DNA from: Mesorhizobium sp. 65-26 | GTDB taxonomy: Bacteria > Pseudomonadota > Alphaproteobacteria > Rhizobiales > Rhizobiaceae | DNA length: 54,877 nt | Direction of reading: 5' to 3' | Assembly (NCBI GenBank): GCA_001899205.1 | Contig: MKVL01000032.1 | Location: 1-54,877, forward strand | Shown: positions 27,743 to 36,756 of the stretch, piece after piece | Numbering within the stretch: position 1 is the stretch's first letter | How the letters are laid out: each line of letters begins with the position of its first letter | The notes under the pieces: generated by a model | Database searches by the model: none | Seen by the model: the letters and a program-made list of their open reading frames with translations, nothing else | What the model was told of the DNA's origin: nothing | Translations under genes and position numbers: made by a program

Positions 27743-27910
27743 ATGAAGACGAAATTTGCCGCTTCGGTGCTTTCGGCACTGCTCTACGCACAGGGACTGC
27801 TTGGTTTTGCCGGCCTGGCCAGCGTGCTCCTGAAGGACCGCGCTCATGCCGGCGAGATCGCCTCTGGCAGCGAGATGCCGTCCGGCCCCTCGCTCCTGCT
27901 CGTGCGCTGA
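27743..27910 (+). CDS. Small peptide with hydrophobic N-terminus, unknown function
   Basis: 55 residues, MKTKFAASVLSALLYAQGLL onward, with a strong ribosome binding site (GGAGGACTTTCG before the ATG). A basic start, a hydrophobic stretch (about 5-28) and an AHAGE site look like an exported or membrane-inserted peptide with a roughly 20-residue mature tail. It is convergent with the atypical response regulator at 27951. I do not recognise a family. Confidence 0.6.
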   Translation: MKTKFAASVLSALLYAQGLLGFAGLASVLLKDRAHAGEIASGSEMPSGPSLLLVR

Positions 27911-27950
27911 ACACCGGATGAGCGGCCAGGACGATCCGTTCGCCCAGACC

Positions 27951-28637
27951 CTAATCGGCGAAGCGTGTCGGCGGGTCGAACCGGTAACCAGCGCCACGGA
28001 TGGTGGTGATCGTTTCGGTGTCGAGCTTGCGCCGCAGGCGCACGATGCGCGAATCGATGGAACGATCGAAGGCCTCGGCGCTTTCGGCCGGCGCCGCGGC
28101 GATGATGTCGTCACGCGTCAGCACCTTGCGCGGACTGGCCAGGAACAACCTGAGCAGAGCCACTTGCCCCGGAGAGAGCTGCTCCTCGGTGCCCGAGCGG
28201 TGCATGACGATCGCGGACCTCAGATCGACGGTCGCGTTCTCCAGCACGATCAGTTCGCCGGTGTTTCTGCCGCGACGACCCAGAAGGCCGCCGATGCGGG
28301 CGGCGAGTTCGCGGACATTTATGGGGCTCTCGACGGCATCCGCGGCGCCAAGCTCGAGCGCCAGCACCTTGTCCACCAGGTCGCCCGGGCGGCAGATCAG
28401 GATGAAATCGGGTCCGCCCTCGCCACCATGACGCCTGAGCAGGTCTCGAGCCTCCGCCTGGGCCAGACCATCGCCGACGACGACGATATCGAGGTCGTCG
28501 GCCGAAAGCAGCGACTGCGCCTCCCAAGGATGCCGCGCCGAGCGCACGTCATGGCCGCGCCGTTCCAGGTGATCGGCAAGATCGGCCGACACGGTTTCCG
28601 CGACACAGGCAAGCGCCACAATGGACCGTGCGGCCAT
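27951..28637 (-). CDS. Atypical OmpR-type response regulator (degenerate receiver)
   Basis: 228 residues: a receiver-like domain (1-120) and a winged-helix Trans_Reg_C domain (about 130-225, ending IRGAGYRFDPPTRF). The receiver lacks the normal chemistry: the N-terminal acidic pair is absent (ALACVAETV), the phosphoacceptor position is Gly (G55 in DIVVVGDG, followed by D56) and the conserved Lys is Ser in ADAVESPINVREL. Phosphorylation-independent regulation is therefore likely. It is divergent from a canonical regulator, starting 92 bp away, and probably works with that pair or antagonises it. Confidence 0.83.
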   Translation of the reverse strand: MAARSIVALACVAETVSADLADHLERRGHDVRSARHPWEAQSLLSADDLDIVVVGDGLAQAEARDLLRRHGGEGGPDFILICRPGDLVDKVLALELGAADAVESPINVRELAARIGGLLGRRGRNTGELIVLENATVDLRSAIVMHRSGTEEQLSPGQVALLRLFLASPRKVLTRDDIIAAAPAESAEAFDRSIDSRIVRLRRKLDTETITTIRGAGYRFDPPTRFAD

Positions 28638-28729
28638 GTTTCTTCACCCCCGACAAGCATCCCAACATGAGTGCTGGCATAATGTTTACACCCAATCTAC
28701 CTTTGGCTGAAAGCAGGAGCGGGGGCGGC

Positions 28730-29455
28730 GTGCGGGCGCGTATCATCATAGTTGAGGACGAGCCGGATCTTCGCGATGCCGTGGCGGAGTATCTGGAAGC
28801 CAATGGCTACGACGTAGCGACGGCGGAAGACGCCGCCACGGCCCGGTCCATGCTGGAAAGCCAGCCGTTCCACCTGGCCATTCTCGATATCGCCATGCCC
28901 GGCGAGGACGGTCTGTCGCTCGGCCGCTGGCTGCGCGGCAAGATGCCGATCGGCATCATCTACGCCACAGCCGCCGGCACGGCGCTGGACCGCATCGTAG
29001 GCCTGGAGCTCGGCGCCGACGACTACATGGTCAAGCCCTATGAGCTGCGCGAGGTGCTGGCGCGCGTGCGCAGCGTGCTGCGCCGCGTTCCGCAACCCGC
29101 CGATCCAAGGGCGGCCGAAGCCGGCGCCAGCCGCCGCTCCGTCGCATTCGGCCCCTTCCAGGCCGATCTCGACGGCAGGCTTGTGACCGGTGTGAACGGC
29201 GCGGTGATCGATCTCGCGAAGAGCGAATTCGACGTCCTCGAAGTGTTCCTGACGCGCGCCAATCGGCTTCTTACGCGCAGCGCCATCTCCGAGGCGATCG
29301 GCTTCAAGGAAGATCCAGAATCCTCGCGCGCCGTCGACATCCGCATCATGAGGTTGCGCAAGAAGATCGAGGCGGACCCGGCCAATCCCCGGTTCCTGCG
29401 CACGGTGCGCGGCGAGGGCTATATCTTCTCGCTGCCGACCGATGAAGGCAAATGA
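28730..29455 (+). CDS. OmpR-family response regulator
   Basis: 241 residues from the GTG at 28730 (VRARIIIVEDEPDLRDAVAE), with AGGAG upstream; an earlier ATG at 28682 is possible. The receiver is canonical: acidic pair in VEDE, phosphoacceptor D53 in ILDIAMPGEDG, conserved K102 in VKPYELREV. The winged-helix output domain ends VRGEGYIFSLP. It lies about 130 bp upstream of a hybrid histidine kinase in the same direction, its likely partner. Confidence 0.9.
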   Translation: MRARIIIVEDEPDLRDAVAEYLEANGYDVATAEDAATARSMLESQPFHLAILDIAMPGEDGLSLGRWLRGKMPIGIIYATAAGTALDRIVGLELGADDYMVKPYELREVLARVRSVLRRVPQPADPRAAEAGASRRSVAFGPFQADLDGRLVTGVNGAVIDLAKSEFDVLEVFLTRANRLLTRSAISEAIGFKEDPESSRAVDIRIMRLRKKIEADPANPRFLRTVRGEGYIFSLPTDEGK

Positions 29456-29583
29456 CCGGCAAGGCCGCGGCATCTGAAGCGTCCGGCCGGCCGATGGCGA
29501 TGGGGCGGACACGACATTGCTGCTATGGTTGCCGGGCTCACGCATGCGAGCCCGGCGCCCGCGCCGCTCCGAGATAACGGTGG

Positions 29584-31686
29584 ATGATGACCGCTGAAAC
29601 GGCACGCCCGGACATGCAAGGCCTCAGGCAAGGCGCGGCGATGGCCGCTGTCCGGGTCGTGCGCCGCCTGCGCGAGGCCGGCGACTGGCAGCGCGAGATG
29701 GACGGCATCCTCGGTACGCTCTGCTCGACGCTGGAGTGCCAGCGCGGCATTCTGTTTCGCCTGCGCGAATTGCCCGGCCAGGGCTTCGCCCAGTCGGTCG
29801 CCGCCTATTGGACCGATCCGCTGTCCAACGGCAAGCTGGCGTCTCCCACCGTCATCATGCAGTCGATCATCAATTCCGACCCGCTGCTGGAGCGCCTTGC
29901 CGAGGACGAGCGCCAGGGCAAGATCTTCGCCGGGCACACGCGCGACCTCGAAGGCTTCCTGCGCGCCGACTTCGAGAAGCAGAGCATCAAGTCGTTCCTG
30001 TCGGTGTCGGTCTTCGCGCATGGCCACCTGTGGGGTACGCTGGCCGTCAACGACTGCGTCAACGAGCGCCAATGGACGGATGAGGAAGAGGCGACGCTGC
30101 ACATCATCGCGCTCGCCATCGGCGATGCCATAGAGCGCTCGCCGTCGGACGCTCATGCCAGCGAGGTCATCCGACGCACCATGCTGCAGGCATCGCTCGA
30201 TGCCATCATCGTTATCGACGAGACCGGCTCGATCATCGAGTTCAACCCCGCCGCCGAAAAGATGTTCGGCTTCATGCGCAGCGACATACTCGGCAAGGAC
30301 CTGCTCGACACCGTGGTGCCGGTCTATTACCGCAAGGGCTACTCCTCAGGAGCCGAGTACATGTCCGGGCGCGGCGCCCCGATGATCGGCCAGCGGCTGG
30401 AGACCGTGACCCAGAACGCGGCGGGCGAGATCTTCCCGATCGAGCTGACGGCAACCGAGATGCGGGTCGCCGACCGCCGCCTGATCTTCGGTTCGATCCG
30501 CGACCTGCGCGACAAGCTGCGCGCCGAGGAGGAGATCGACCGCCAGCGCGAGAAGCTGCATCAGAACGAGAAGATGGCGGCCATGGGATCGCTGCTGGCC
30601 GGCGTCTCGCATGAGCTCAACAACCCGCTTGCCGTGGTGGTCGCGCAATCGACGCTGCTGCACGAATTCGCGACCGACCCGCAGACCAAGGTCCGCGCGG
30701 AAAAGGTGCGTGCCGCCGCCGAACGCTGCGGCCGCATCGTCAAGAGCTTCCTGTCGATGGTGCGTCTGCATCCGACGACCCAGGCGGAGACCGACCTCAA
30801 CCAGGTGATCCGCGCGGCGCTCGAGCTCACCGCGTATGGCGCCCGGTCGACCGGCATCATCATCGACACCGATTTCTCCGCCGGTCCGCTGCTGGCCATG
30901 GCCGACGCCGACCACGTGACGCAGGTGGCCGCCAATTTCCTGATCAACAGCCAGCATGCGCTGGCCGGCGTCGCCAGCGACCGCGTAATCAAGGTCACGA
31001 CATTCCGCAACGAGCGCGGCAATCCCGGCTTCTCGGTCGAGGACAACGGCCCCGGCGTGCCGGAAGCCATCCGGGCCCGCATCTTCGAATCCTATTTCAC
31101 CACCAAGCCGGTCGGCGTCGGCACCGGCATCGGCCTTTCCATCTCGAAATCGATCATCGAGCGGCACAACGGCAATGTCTGGTTCGAGGAGGTACAGCCG
31201 CACGGTGCGCGTTTCGTCGTCGAATTGCCGGCGATCGCCGGTTCGGCCGTGGCAACCGGCGACGGGCCGGTGCGATCGAACAGCCTGCGCCACGCACTGA
31301 TCGTCGACGACGAGCCCGACGTTGCCGCCTCTCTCTCCGACATACTGGAATTGATGGGCATCAAGTCACGCATCGTTCCGGCCTGGACTTCGGCGGCCGA
31401 GGCGCTCTCCGGCTATACACCGCCCGACATCGTCTTTTCCGACCTGCGCATGCCGGGCGTCAGCGGCATCGCCATCTATCGCGCCCTGCTGGCGGAGCGA
31501 CCGGAACTGGCGCGGCGCTTCGTTCTGGTTACCGGTGACCTGATCGGCGCCAAGGCGGAGATCGACCAGTTACCGGCGCCGAACCGGCCGCAGGTCCTGG
31601 AGAAGCCATTCAGCACTCTGGACGTGCGCGGCGTGCTTTCGGCGGTTGCCGAGCAGGCCACGGCCGACAACGGCGCGCATATCTGA
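29584..31686 (+). CDS. Hybrid sensor histidine kinase (GAF-PAS-HisKA-HATPase-REC)
   Basis: 700 residues without membrane segments. Domains in order: GAF (about 35-185), PAS (about 195-305, DAIIVIDETGSIIEFNPAAEKMFG), a HisKA helix with H343 in GVSHELNNP, HATPase with the N box at N451 (NFLINSQHA), G box DNGPGVP and GTGIGLS, then a C-terminal receiver with D620 (VFSDLRMPG). It should sense a cytosolic signal and autophosphorylate, with internal relay to D620. It follows the OmpR-type regulator and probably forms a two-component system with it. The signal is unknown. Confidence 0.92.
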   Translation: MMTAETARPDMQGLRQGAAMAAVRVVRRLREAGDWQREMDGILGTLCSTLECQRGILFRLRELPGQGFAQSVAAYWTDPLSNGKLASPTVIMQSIINSDPLLERLAEDERQGKIFAGHTRDLEGFLRADFEKQSIKSFLSVSVFAHGHLWGTLAVNDCVNERQWTDEEEATLHIIALAIGDAIERSPSDAHASEVIRRTMLQASLDAIIVIDETGSIIEFNPAAEKMFGFMRSDILGKDLLDTVVPVYYRKGYSSGAEYMSGRGAPMIGQRLETVTQNAAGEIFPIELTATEMRVADRRLIFGSIRDLRDKLRAEEEIDRQREKLHQNEKMAAMGSLLAGVSHELNNPLAVVVAQSTLLHEFATDPQTKVRAEKVRAAAERCGRIVKSFLSMVRLHPTTQAETDLNQVIRAALELTAYGARSTGIIIDTDFSAGPLLAMADADHVTQVAANFLINSQHALAGVASDRVIKVTTFRNERGNPGFSVEDNGPGVPEAIRARIFESYFTTKPVGVGTGIGLSISKSIIERHNGNVWFEEVQPHGARFVVELPAIAGSAVATGDGPVRSNSLRHALIVDDEPDVAASLSDILELMGIKSRIVPAWTSAAEALSGYTPPDIVFSDLRMPGVSGIAIYRALLAERPELARRFVLVTGDLIGAKAEIDQLPAPNRPQVLEKPFSTLDVRGVLSAVAEQATADNGAHI

Positions 31687-31750
31687 CGGGCGGGCGGCAC
31701 AGCGGAGGCCGTGCGCGGAACCCCGCGACTGCCGGGCGCGCGAAAAAAAG

Positions 31751-31782
31751 AGGCTCCCGACCGACGATGCGATCGGGAGCCT
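31751..31782 (-). terminator. Rho-independent terminator for the small secreted-protein gene
   Basis: A 10-bp stem AGGCTCCCGA / TCGGGAGCCT with a 12-nt loop; read on the minus strand it is followed by CTTTTTTTCG. It lies about 100 bp beyond the stop of the gene at 31883-32293. Confidence 0.85.
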
Positions 31783-31882
31783 GACTTGAGCGCGGACGAG
31801 GCGCTCGGGGGAGGTTCCGGTGCGGTTCCAGGCAAGCCGGCCAAGGCATCCGGGACCGCGAAAAGCTGAAGCTTAAATCGCC

Positions 31883-32293
31883 CTAGAAGATGTTGGGCAC
31901 GTTCGTGAGTGGTGCGGCGTTGGCGATCATGCGGATGGCGCGGGCCCGGTGCTGGCCCGACTGCTCAGCAATGGCGCGCAGGCACGCGACGCTCTCGGCG
32001 CCCCAGCTCTGGCCCTTGCAGGCAAAGTTGATCTCCGGCTCGGGCAGGCGGGCCGTCTTGAGCGTGGTCGGCGCCCCCTGGACGACATTGGCCGGCGGGT
32101 TGAGCGACGCAAAGGCTGGTCCCGACGCGGGGGCCGCCACCATGCTGATCACCGCGCAGCTGCCGATCAGCATGAACATGGCCATCGGATGGTCGCTGGC
32201 GCGCTGGCGCAGGGCCAACTTCGGCCTGCGGTCACTGCGCTCCGGGCCGTTTAGGCGACGATCCTTAGCGACGGCATGGATTTTCGAAAACAT
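31883..32293 (-). CDS. Small exported protein, unknown function
   Basis: 136 residues with an AAGGGAACGAGCG ribosome binding site before the ATG at 32293. A basic N-terminal stretch of about 36 residues precedes a hydrophobic segment (MAMFMLIGSCAVISMVAA), so it is either an N-in membrane protein or is exported. The mature part has two cysteines in FACKGQSWGAESVACLRAIAEQSG that could form a disulfide. It has its own terminator. I do not recognise a named family. Confidence 0.7.
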   Translation of the reverse strand: MFSKIHAVAKDRRLNGPERSDRRPKLALRQRASDHPMAMFMLIGSCAVISMVAAPASGPAFASLNPPANVVQGAPTTLKTARLPEPEINFACKGQSWGAESVACLRAIAEQSGQHRARAIRMIANAAPLTNVPNIF

Positions 32294-32691
32294 CGCTCGT
32301 TCCCTTCGTTATCTTTCTTTTTGGAATGAAACGAACATAATCGCGCCAGGTAACAGCCGAATGATAAGGCGCGATAGCCTGTGTAACAGCATTGAAACAG
32401 GCGCCTCGGAGACGACATTTCATCCCTTTAGCGCCGAAATCCACCGCCAACAGCCGCCGCTCCGCGTCGATCCGCCGAGGGCGCGAAGCGCCTGCCGCAA
32501 CATCCCGAACCGGATGTCCGACGCCTTGCCCTGCCGCTTGGCGCAAACGCGAAATCAGCCGCTGGCGCGGCCGGTTTCCGCTCCGGGAGCAGCCATTTCA
32601 CGTTCCCTGTAAGGCCCGGATTTTCCGGGATTTTCTCGGCCAAAGGGGTCTCCATTTTCCTATCACGAAACCTCCACATCCTCACAAGCCA
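32294..32691. other. Intergenic region upstream of the Rieske gene
   Basis: About 400 bp, divergent between the small exported protein (minus) and the Rieske gene (plus). It holds the promoters of both; I see no gene, RNA or repeat in its central part. Confidence 0.5.
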
Positions 32692-32735
32692 TTGCATTTC
32701 AATGAAAAATATGCTTTTATTGAATGAGTATTCAA
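32692..32735 (+). promoter_or_regulatory. Rieske promoter with BetI-type operator, site A
   Basis: A TTGCAT -35 element (32692-32697), a 17-bp spacer and TTTTAT -10 element (32715-32720) run directly into the palindrome TTGAATGAGTATTCAA (32720-32735). The operator covers the expected start of transcription. The same palindrome type occurs at 35601 and 44530, at the other promoters of this gene cluster. Confidence 0.68.
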
Positions 32736-32754
32736 CAAAAAGAAGAGCACATCC

Positions 32755-33957
32755 ATGAACCCGCACCTCCGTGACGTGGCGATCCCGAACGATTGGGACC
32801 GGCGGGGCCTGCCGGGCTGGAGCTACCATTCCGACGCGCTTCTCGAGCTGGAGAAGGAGCACGTTTTCCGCAACCACTGGCAGATCGCCGGCCACGTCTC
32901 CGACGTGCCGAATGCGGGCGATTACCTGACCATGGATGTCATCGGCGAACGTGCGCTGATCGTGCGCGGCAAGGACGGCGTCGTGCGTGCCTTCAACAAC
33001 ATGTGCCGCCATCGCGGCAGCCGCGTCGTCGCCGACAGCCAGGGCAACTGCAAGAACGCGCTGGTGTGCCCCTTCCATGGCTGGGTCTACAATCTCGACG
33101 GCACGCTGCGGGGCGCGGCCCGTCCGCGCTCATTCCCCGACCTCGACAAGACCGAGTTCGGCCTGATGCCGCTCGACCTCGAAATCTGGATGGGTTTCAT
33201 CTTCATCCGCTTCCGCAAGGGCGGCCCACAGCCGTCGGTGGCCGAACTGCTGAAGCCGATCGAGGAGGAAATCGCCCATTACCGTGTCGCCGACATGGTG
33301 CCCTCCTGGGGCATCTGGACACAGAAGTCGCCGGTCAACTGGAAGTCGGTGCGCGACGTCGACAACGAGGGCTACCATGTCGCGATGGCGCACCCGGCGC
33401 TGCAGGACCTCTACGGCGCCACCTATTTCGACGAGCCCTTCATCAACGGCGTGTCGCGTTCCTTCGCCACCTACAACCCGCATGCCGGGCGGCGCTGGAG
33501 CGTCGGCAACTATGTCAGGATCGCGCCCGAGCCGACGCATCTGCCGGATTATCTGAAGAAGGCCTGGGTCTATTACGGCATCTTTCCCAACGCGGTCATC
33601 TCGGTGATGCCGGAATCGGTGCAATTCTATCAGGAATTCCCGCTATCGACCGGCGAGACCCTGCTGCGCGGCGCCATCTACCGCTACCGCGACGAAAGCC
33701 GCGCACAGGCGGCCGCCCGTTACCTGTCGTTCCGCATCGATCGCGACACGATGGCCGAGGACGTGCAGCTTTCGGTGTGGTCGAACGAATCCATGCTGTC
33801 GGAAGCTTTCGAGGGCTTTTATCTCTCCGACCTCGAATATGGCGTGCGCACCCACCACGACCACCTGCGCAGGCAGATCCCCGTGCTCAGCCTGGAGACG
33901 GCGCCGGAGGAAAAAGACATGTGGTCGCTCAACGACGCGCTGCGGTCGCGGGGGTAG
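32755..33957 (+). CDS. Rieske non-heme iron oxygenase, quaternary-amine demethylase-like
   Basis: 400 residues. The Rieske centre has C84-x-H86 (NNMCRHRGSR) and C105-x2-H108 (VCPFHGW). The mononuclear iron site is H208 and H213 in DVDNEGYHVAMAHP, with D336 in AEDVQLSVW as third ligand and D203 as the bridging acid. The overall sequence looks like the alpha subunits acting on quaternary amines (glycine betaine, carnitine, stachydrine or choline monooxygenases) rather than arene dioxygenases. Such enzymes need a reductase; none is encoded in the window. It is under operator site A. Substrate assignment is inference. Confidence 0.85.
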   Translation: MNPHLRDVAIPNDWDRRGLPGWSYHSDALLELEKEHVFRNHWQIAGHVSDVPNAGDYLTMDVIGERALIVRGKDGVVRAFNNMCRHRGSRVVADSQGNCKNALVCPFHGWVYNLDGTLRGAARPRSFPDLDKTEFGLMPLDLEIWMGFIFIRFRKGGPQPSVAELLKPIEEEIAHYRVADMVPSWGIWTQKSPVNWKSVRDVDNEGYHVAMAHPALQDLYGATYFDEPFINGVSRSFATYNPHAGRRWSVGNYVRIAPEPTHLPDYLKKAWVYYGIFPNAVISVMPESVQFYQEFPLSTGETLLRGAIYRYRDESRAQAAARYLSFRIDRDTMAEDVQLSVWSNESMLSEAFEGFYLSDLEYGVRTHHDHLRRQIPVLSLETAPEEKDMWSLNDALRSRG

Positions 33958-33960
33958 CCT

Positions 33961-34091
33961 CCCTCTCCCCGTTCACGGGGAGAGGATGCCGGCAGGCAGG
34001 TGAGGGGCAGCGCCTGACGGGCAATCGCCAGCGGCGGCGTCGCCCCTCATCCGCCCTTCGGGCACCTTCTCCCCGTGAACGGGGAGAAGGA
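33961..34091. repeat. RIME-like palindromic intergenic element
   Basis: A 131-bp element with self-complementary ends: CTCCCCGTTCACGGGGAG at the left and CTCCCCGTGAACGGGGAG at the right, and inner inverted blocks GTGAGGGGCAGCG / CGTCGCCCCTCAT. This is the classical form of rhizobial intergenic mosaic elements. It sits between the convergent Rieske and aminotransferase genes and may act as a bidirectional terminator. Confidence 0.85.
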
Positions 34092-34096
34092 AGAAA

Positions 34097-35515
34097 TCAC
34101 CCCCTCCAAACCCCTTCCTTCCTCAAATCGTCCATGGTGCGCGAGATGCCCTCGCGCAGGATACCCACCACGTCGTCGACCTGCTCGCGCGTGATGACCA
34201 GCGGCGGCGACATCACGCACATGTTGATCAGTGGCCGCACCAGCAGGCCGAGCTCATGGCAATGCGCGTCGATGCGCTTTCCGACATCCTTGTCGAGCTG
34301 CAGCGGGTTCTTGCTTTCGCGGTCGGCGACGCATTCGACGCAACCCATAAGCCCCATGCCGCGCACCTCGCCGACAAGCGGCAGTTCCTCGAGCGTCTTC
34401 AGCCGCGCCTGGAAATAGGGCGCGATATCGCGCGCATGGGCAAGCACACTCTCTTCCAGGAGATCGAGGTTCCTGAGCGCCACGGCGCAGCCGACCGGAT
34501 GGCTGGTGTAGGTCAGGCCGTGGCCGAACAGCGCGTCGGGATGGTTGGAGCGGCGCAACTCCTCCAGCAGCCGTTCCGAGATGATGACACCGCCGAGCGG
34601 AAAATAGCCCGAGGTGATGCCCTTGGCGAAGGTGATCATGTCGGGATCGATGCCGAACACATCGCCCGAGGCGAAGACATGGCCCAACCGCCCGAAGGCT
34701 GTCACCACCTCATCCGAGATGTAGAGGATGTCGTTTTCCCGGCAGATCTCGCGGATGCGCCTGAGATAGCCGTCCGGCGGGATGACGACGCCGCCGGAGG
34801 CCTGCACCGGCTCGCCGACGAAAGCGCCGATCCGATCGGCGCCGATGCGGTCGACGGTGTCGCGGAACTGATCGACAAGGAAATCGGCGAAGGCGGCGAC
34901 ATCCATGTCCTTCGGCCGCCGGAACGGGTCGGGCGAGGCAAGCTTGACCACCAGTTCGTCGGCGCCGTCCATCCAGTCGCGTTCGCGCGGGCGTCCGTTG
35001 AGCGAGGCCGACAGATAGGTCGAGCCGTGATAGGCCCCGCCCCGGCTCAGGATCAGCTTCTTCTCCTGACGGCCGCGCACATTGTTGTAGAACTGCATGA
35101 AGCGCAGCGCCGTCTCCACCGCGGAGGAACCGCCGGTGGTGTAGAAGACATGGCTGAGGTCGCCCGGCGCGTGCTCCGCGATGCGACGGGCAAGCTCCGC
35201 CGACGGCGCGTTCATCGTGTACCAGGGCGTGTTGTAGGACAGTGCCATCGCCTGGTCGTACATCACCTGGGCCAGCTCCTGCCGGCGATGGCCGACATTG
35301 ACGCACCACATGCCGGCCGGCCCGTCGATCAGCCGCTTGCCCTCGCCATCGGTGATGTAGATGCCCTCGCCCTCGCCGATCAGCGCGCGCGCTTCCGCGC
35401 CCACCGAGCCGGCGACCGGCCAGGGTTGGACGAGGTGCCGCCTGGCGAGCGCCACGGCGTCGTCCTCACCGGCACCGCGCATCTCGCTCGTCTTCATTTC
35501 CCTTGCGGCCGCCAT
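34097..35515 (-). CDS. Class III PLP-dependent aminotransferase
   Basis: 472 residues from an ATG preceded by AGGTGAGG. Landmarks of omega-amino acid:pyruvate or diamine aminotransferases are visible: TTGGSSAVETALRF, GAYHGSTYLSASLNG, cofactor aspartate D268 in ISDEVVTAFGR and the PLP lysine K298 in FAKGITSGYFPLGG. It would move an amino group from an amine or omega-amino acid to pyruvate or 2-oxoglutarate. It is divergent from the transporter operon and shares operator site B with it, which ties it to degradation of the imported compound. Confidence 0.9.
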   Translation of the reverse strand: MAAAREMKTSEMRGAGEDDAVALARRHLVQPWPVAGSVGAEARALIGEGEGIYITDGEGKRLIDGPAGMWCVNVGHRRQELAQVMYDQAMALSYNTPWYTMNAPSAELARRIAEHAPGDLSHVFYTTGGSSAVETALRFMQFYNNVRGRQEKKLILSRGGAYHGSTYLSASLNGRPRERDWMDGADELVVKLASPDPFRRPKDMDVAAFADFLVDQFRDTVDRIGADRIGAFVGEPVQASGGVVIPPDGYLRRIREICRENDILYISDEVVTAFGRLGHVFASGDVFGIDPDMITFAKGITSGYFPLGGVIISERLLEELRRSNHPDALFGHGLTYTSHPVGCAVALRNLDLLEESVLAHARDIAPYFQARLKTLEELPLVGEVRGMGLMGCVECVADRESKNPLQLDKDVGKRIDAHCHELGLLVRPLINMCVMSPPLVITREQVDDVVGILREGISRTMDDLRKEGVWRG

Positions 35516-35600
35516 CGTCGCCTCACCTCGTCCCGATTATTTTCACCGACCTCGAAGCGTGTCGCCGACCCCCGGAAAAGCTGGCTTCCTTCACTTCATT

Positions 35601-35620
35601 TTGAATGGTCGTTCAGTCAA
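35601..35620. promoter_or_regulatory. BetI-type operator, site B, in a divergent promoter region
   Basis: TTGAATGGTCGTTCAG (35601-35616) is a one-to-two-mismatch version of the palindrome at sites A and C. It lies between the divergent aminotransferase and transporter operons. On the minus strand a TTGACT -35-like element (35614-35619) overlaps its right edge. Confidence 0.6.
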
Positions 35621-35838
35621 TATCGCAGAAATACCGCTTGATTTCAATCTGCGGATGCGTTCATGATGAAAGAAAGCCGGCAAGCTTGGAGCGCGGCGGG
35701 CAAAACGGGTCATCCGCCCTGCCTTCAACCGCGCCCCAGGCATGAAAAATCGGGAACATGCCGCCGGAACACAGCAATGGGATGCCGCATGGCGGGACAG
35801 TCCAAGCCAGCAACCGAGATCACACCCGGAGCCCTGCA

Positions 35839-36756
35839 ATGACAGCGGCCGCGGAAGGGTCGCCCCCGTTGCGCATGACGCGGGCCCGAAGAAATGCCCT
35901 TCTGCAGTCCGACCCCATCCAGGGCATGGCCCTGATCAGCCCGACCTTCCTCTATGCGCTCATCCTGCTGGTTCTGCCCATCCTGGTGGTCATCGCCCAC
36001 TCGTTCTGGACGCAGGACTACCTCACCATCGACCACACCTTCACGCTGGAGAACTACCGCCTCGCGCTGACCGAGCCGATCTACCGCGAACTGCTGTGGC
36101 GCTCGCTCTACATCTCGCTCACGGTCAGCCTGTTCACCGTGGTGCTGGCCTATCCCATCGCCTACTTCATTTCCTTCCACGGCGGCCGCCACAAGAGCCT
36201 GTGGCTGTTCCTCATCACCATTCCGTTCTGGACCAGCTACCTGCTGCGCGTGATGTCGTGGAAGGTCATCCTCGGCTACAATGGCGTGCTCAATTCCGGC
36301 CTGATGGGACTTGGCATACTGAGCGAGCCTTCGACGGCGCTGCTCTACAACTCCAGCGCCGTCATCATCACGCTCACCCATGCATGGGCCGCCTTCGCCA
36401 TCCTGCCGATCTTCGTCTCGCTGGAGAAGATCGACCGCACGCTGGTCGAGGCGGCGACCGATCTCGGCGACGGTCCCCTGCGCTCCTTCCTGCGCGTGAC
36501 CTTGCCGCTTTCGGCGCCGGGCATCATCTCTGCGACGCTGATCGTCATGATCCCGACGGTGGGTGACTACGTCACGCCGAAGCTCGTCGGCGGCAAGGAC
36601 GGCGTCATGATCGCCAACGCCATCCAGGCGCAGTTCGGCAAGGCTTCCAACTGGCCGCTCGGCGCGGCGCTGTCGGTCACCACCATGGTCATCGTGACCT
36701 TGATGGCCGGCGCCACCGTGCTCGTCATCCGTACCGCCGCGAGGCTGTCACGATGA
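35839..36756 (+). CDS. ABC transporter permease, PotB-like
   Basis: 305 residues from the ATG at 35839, with GGAG upstream; an earlier in-frame ATG at 35758 lacks support. It has six hydrophobic segments and the permease EAA loop in VEAATDLGDGPLRSFLRVTLPLSAPGII. The sequence is of the spermidine/putrescine (PotB) branch of ABC importers. It is the first gene of a permease-permease-ATPase operon under operator site B; its binding proteins are encoded in the opposite-strand operon at 39989 and 41804. Its stop overlaps the next ATG by 4 bp. Confidence 0.92.
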   Translation: MTAAAEGSPPLRMTRARRNALLQSDPIQGMALISPTFLYALILLVLPILVVIAHSFWTQDYLTIDHTFTLENYRLALTEPIYRELLWRSLYISLTVSLFTVVLAYPIAYFISFHGGRHKSLWLFLITIPFWTSYLLRVMSWKVILGYNGVLNSGLMGLGILSEPSTALLYNSSAVIITLTHAWAAFAILPIFVSLEKIDRTLVEAATDLGDGPLRSFLRVTLPLSAPGIISATLIVMIPTVGDYVTPKLVGGKDGVMIANAIQAQFGKASNWPLGAALSVTTMVIVTLMAGATVLVIRTAARLSR

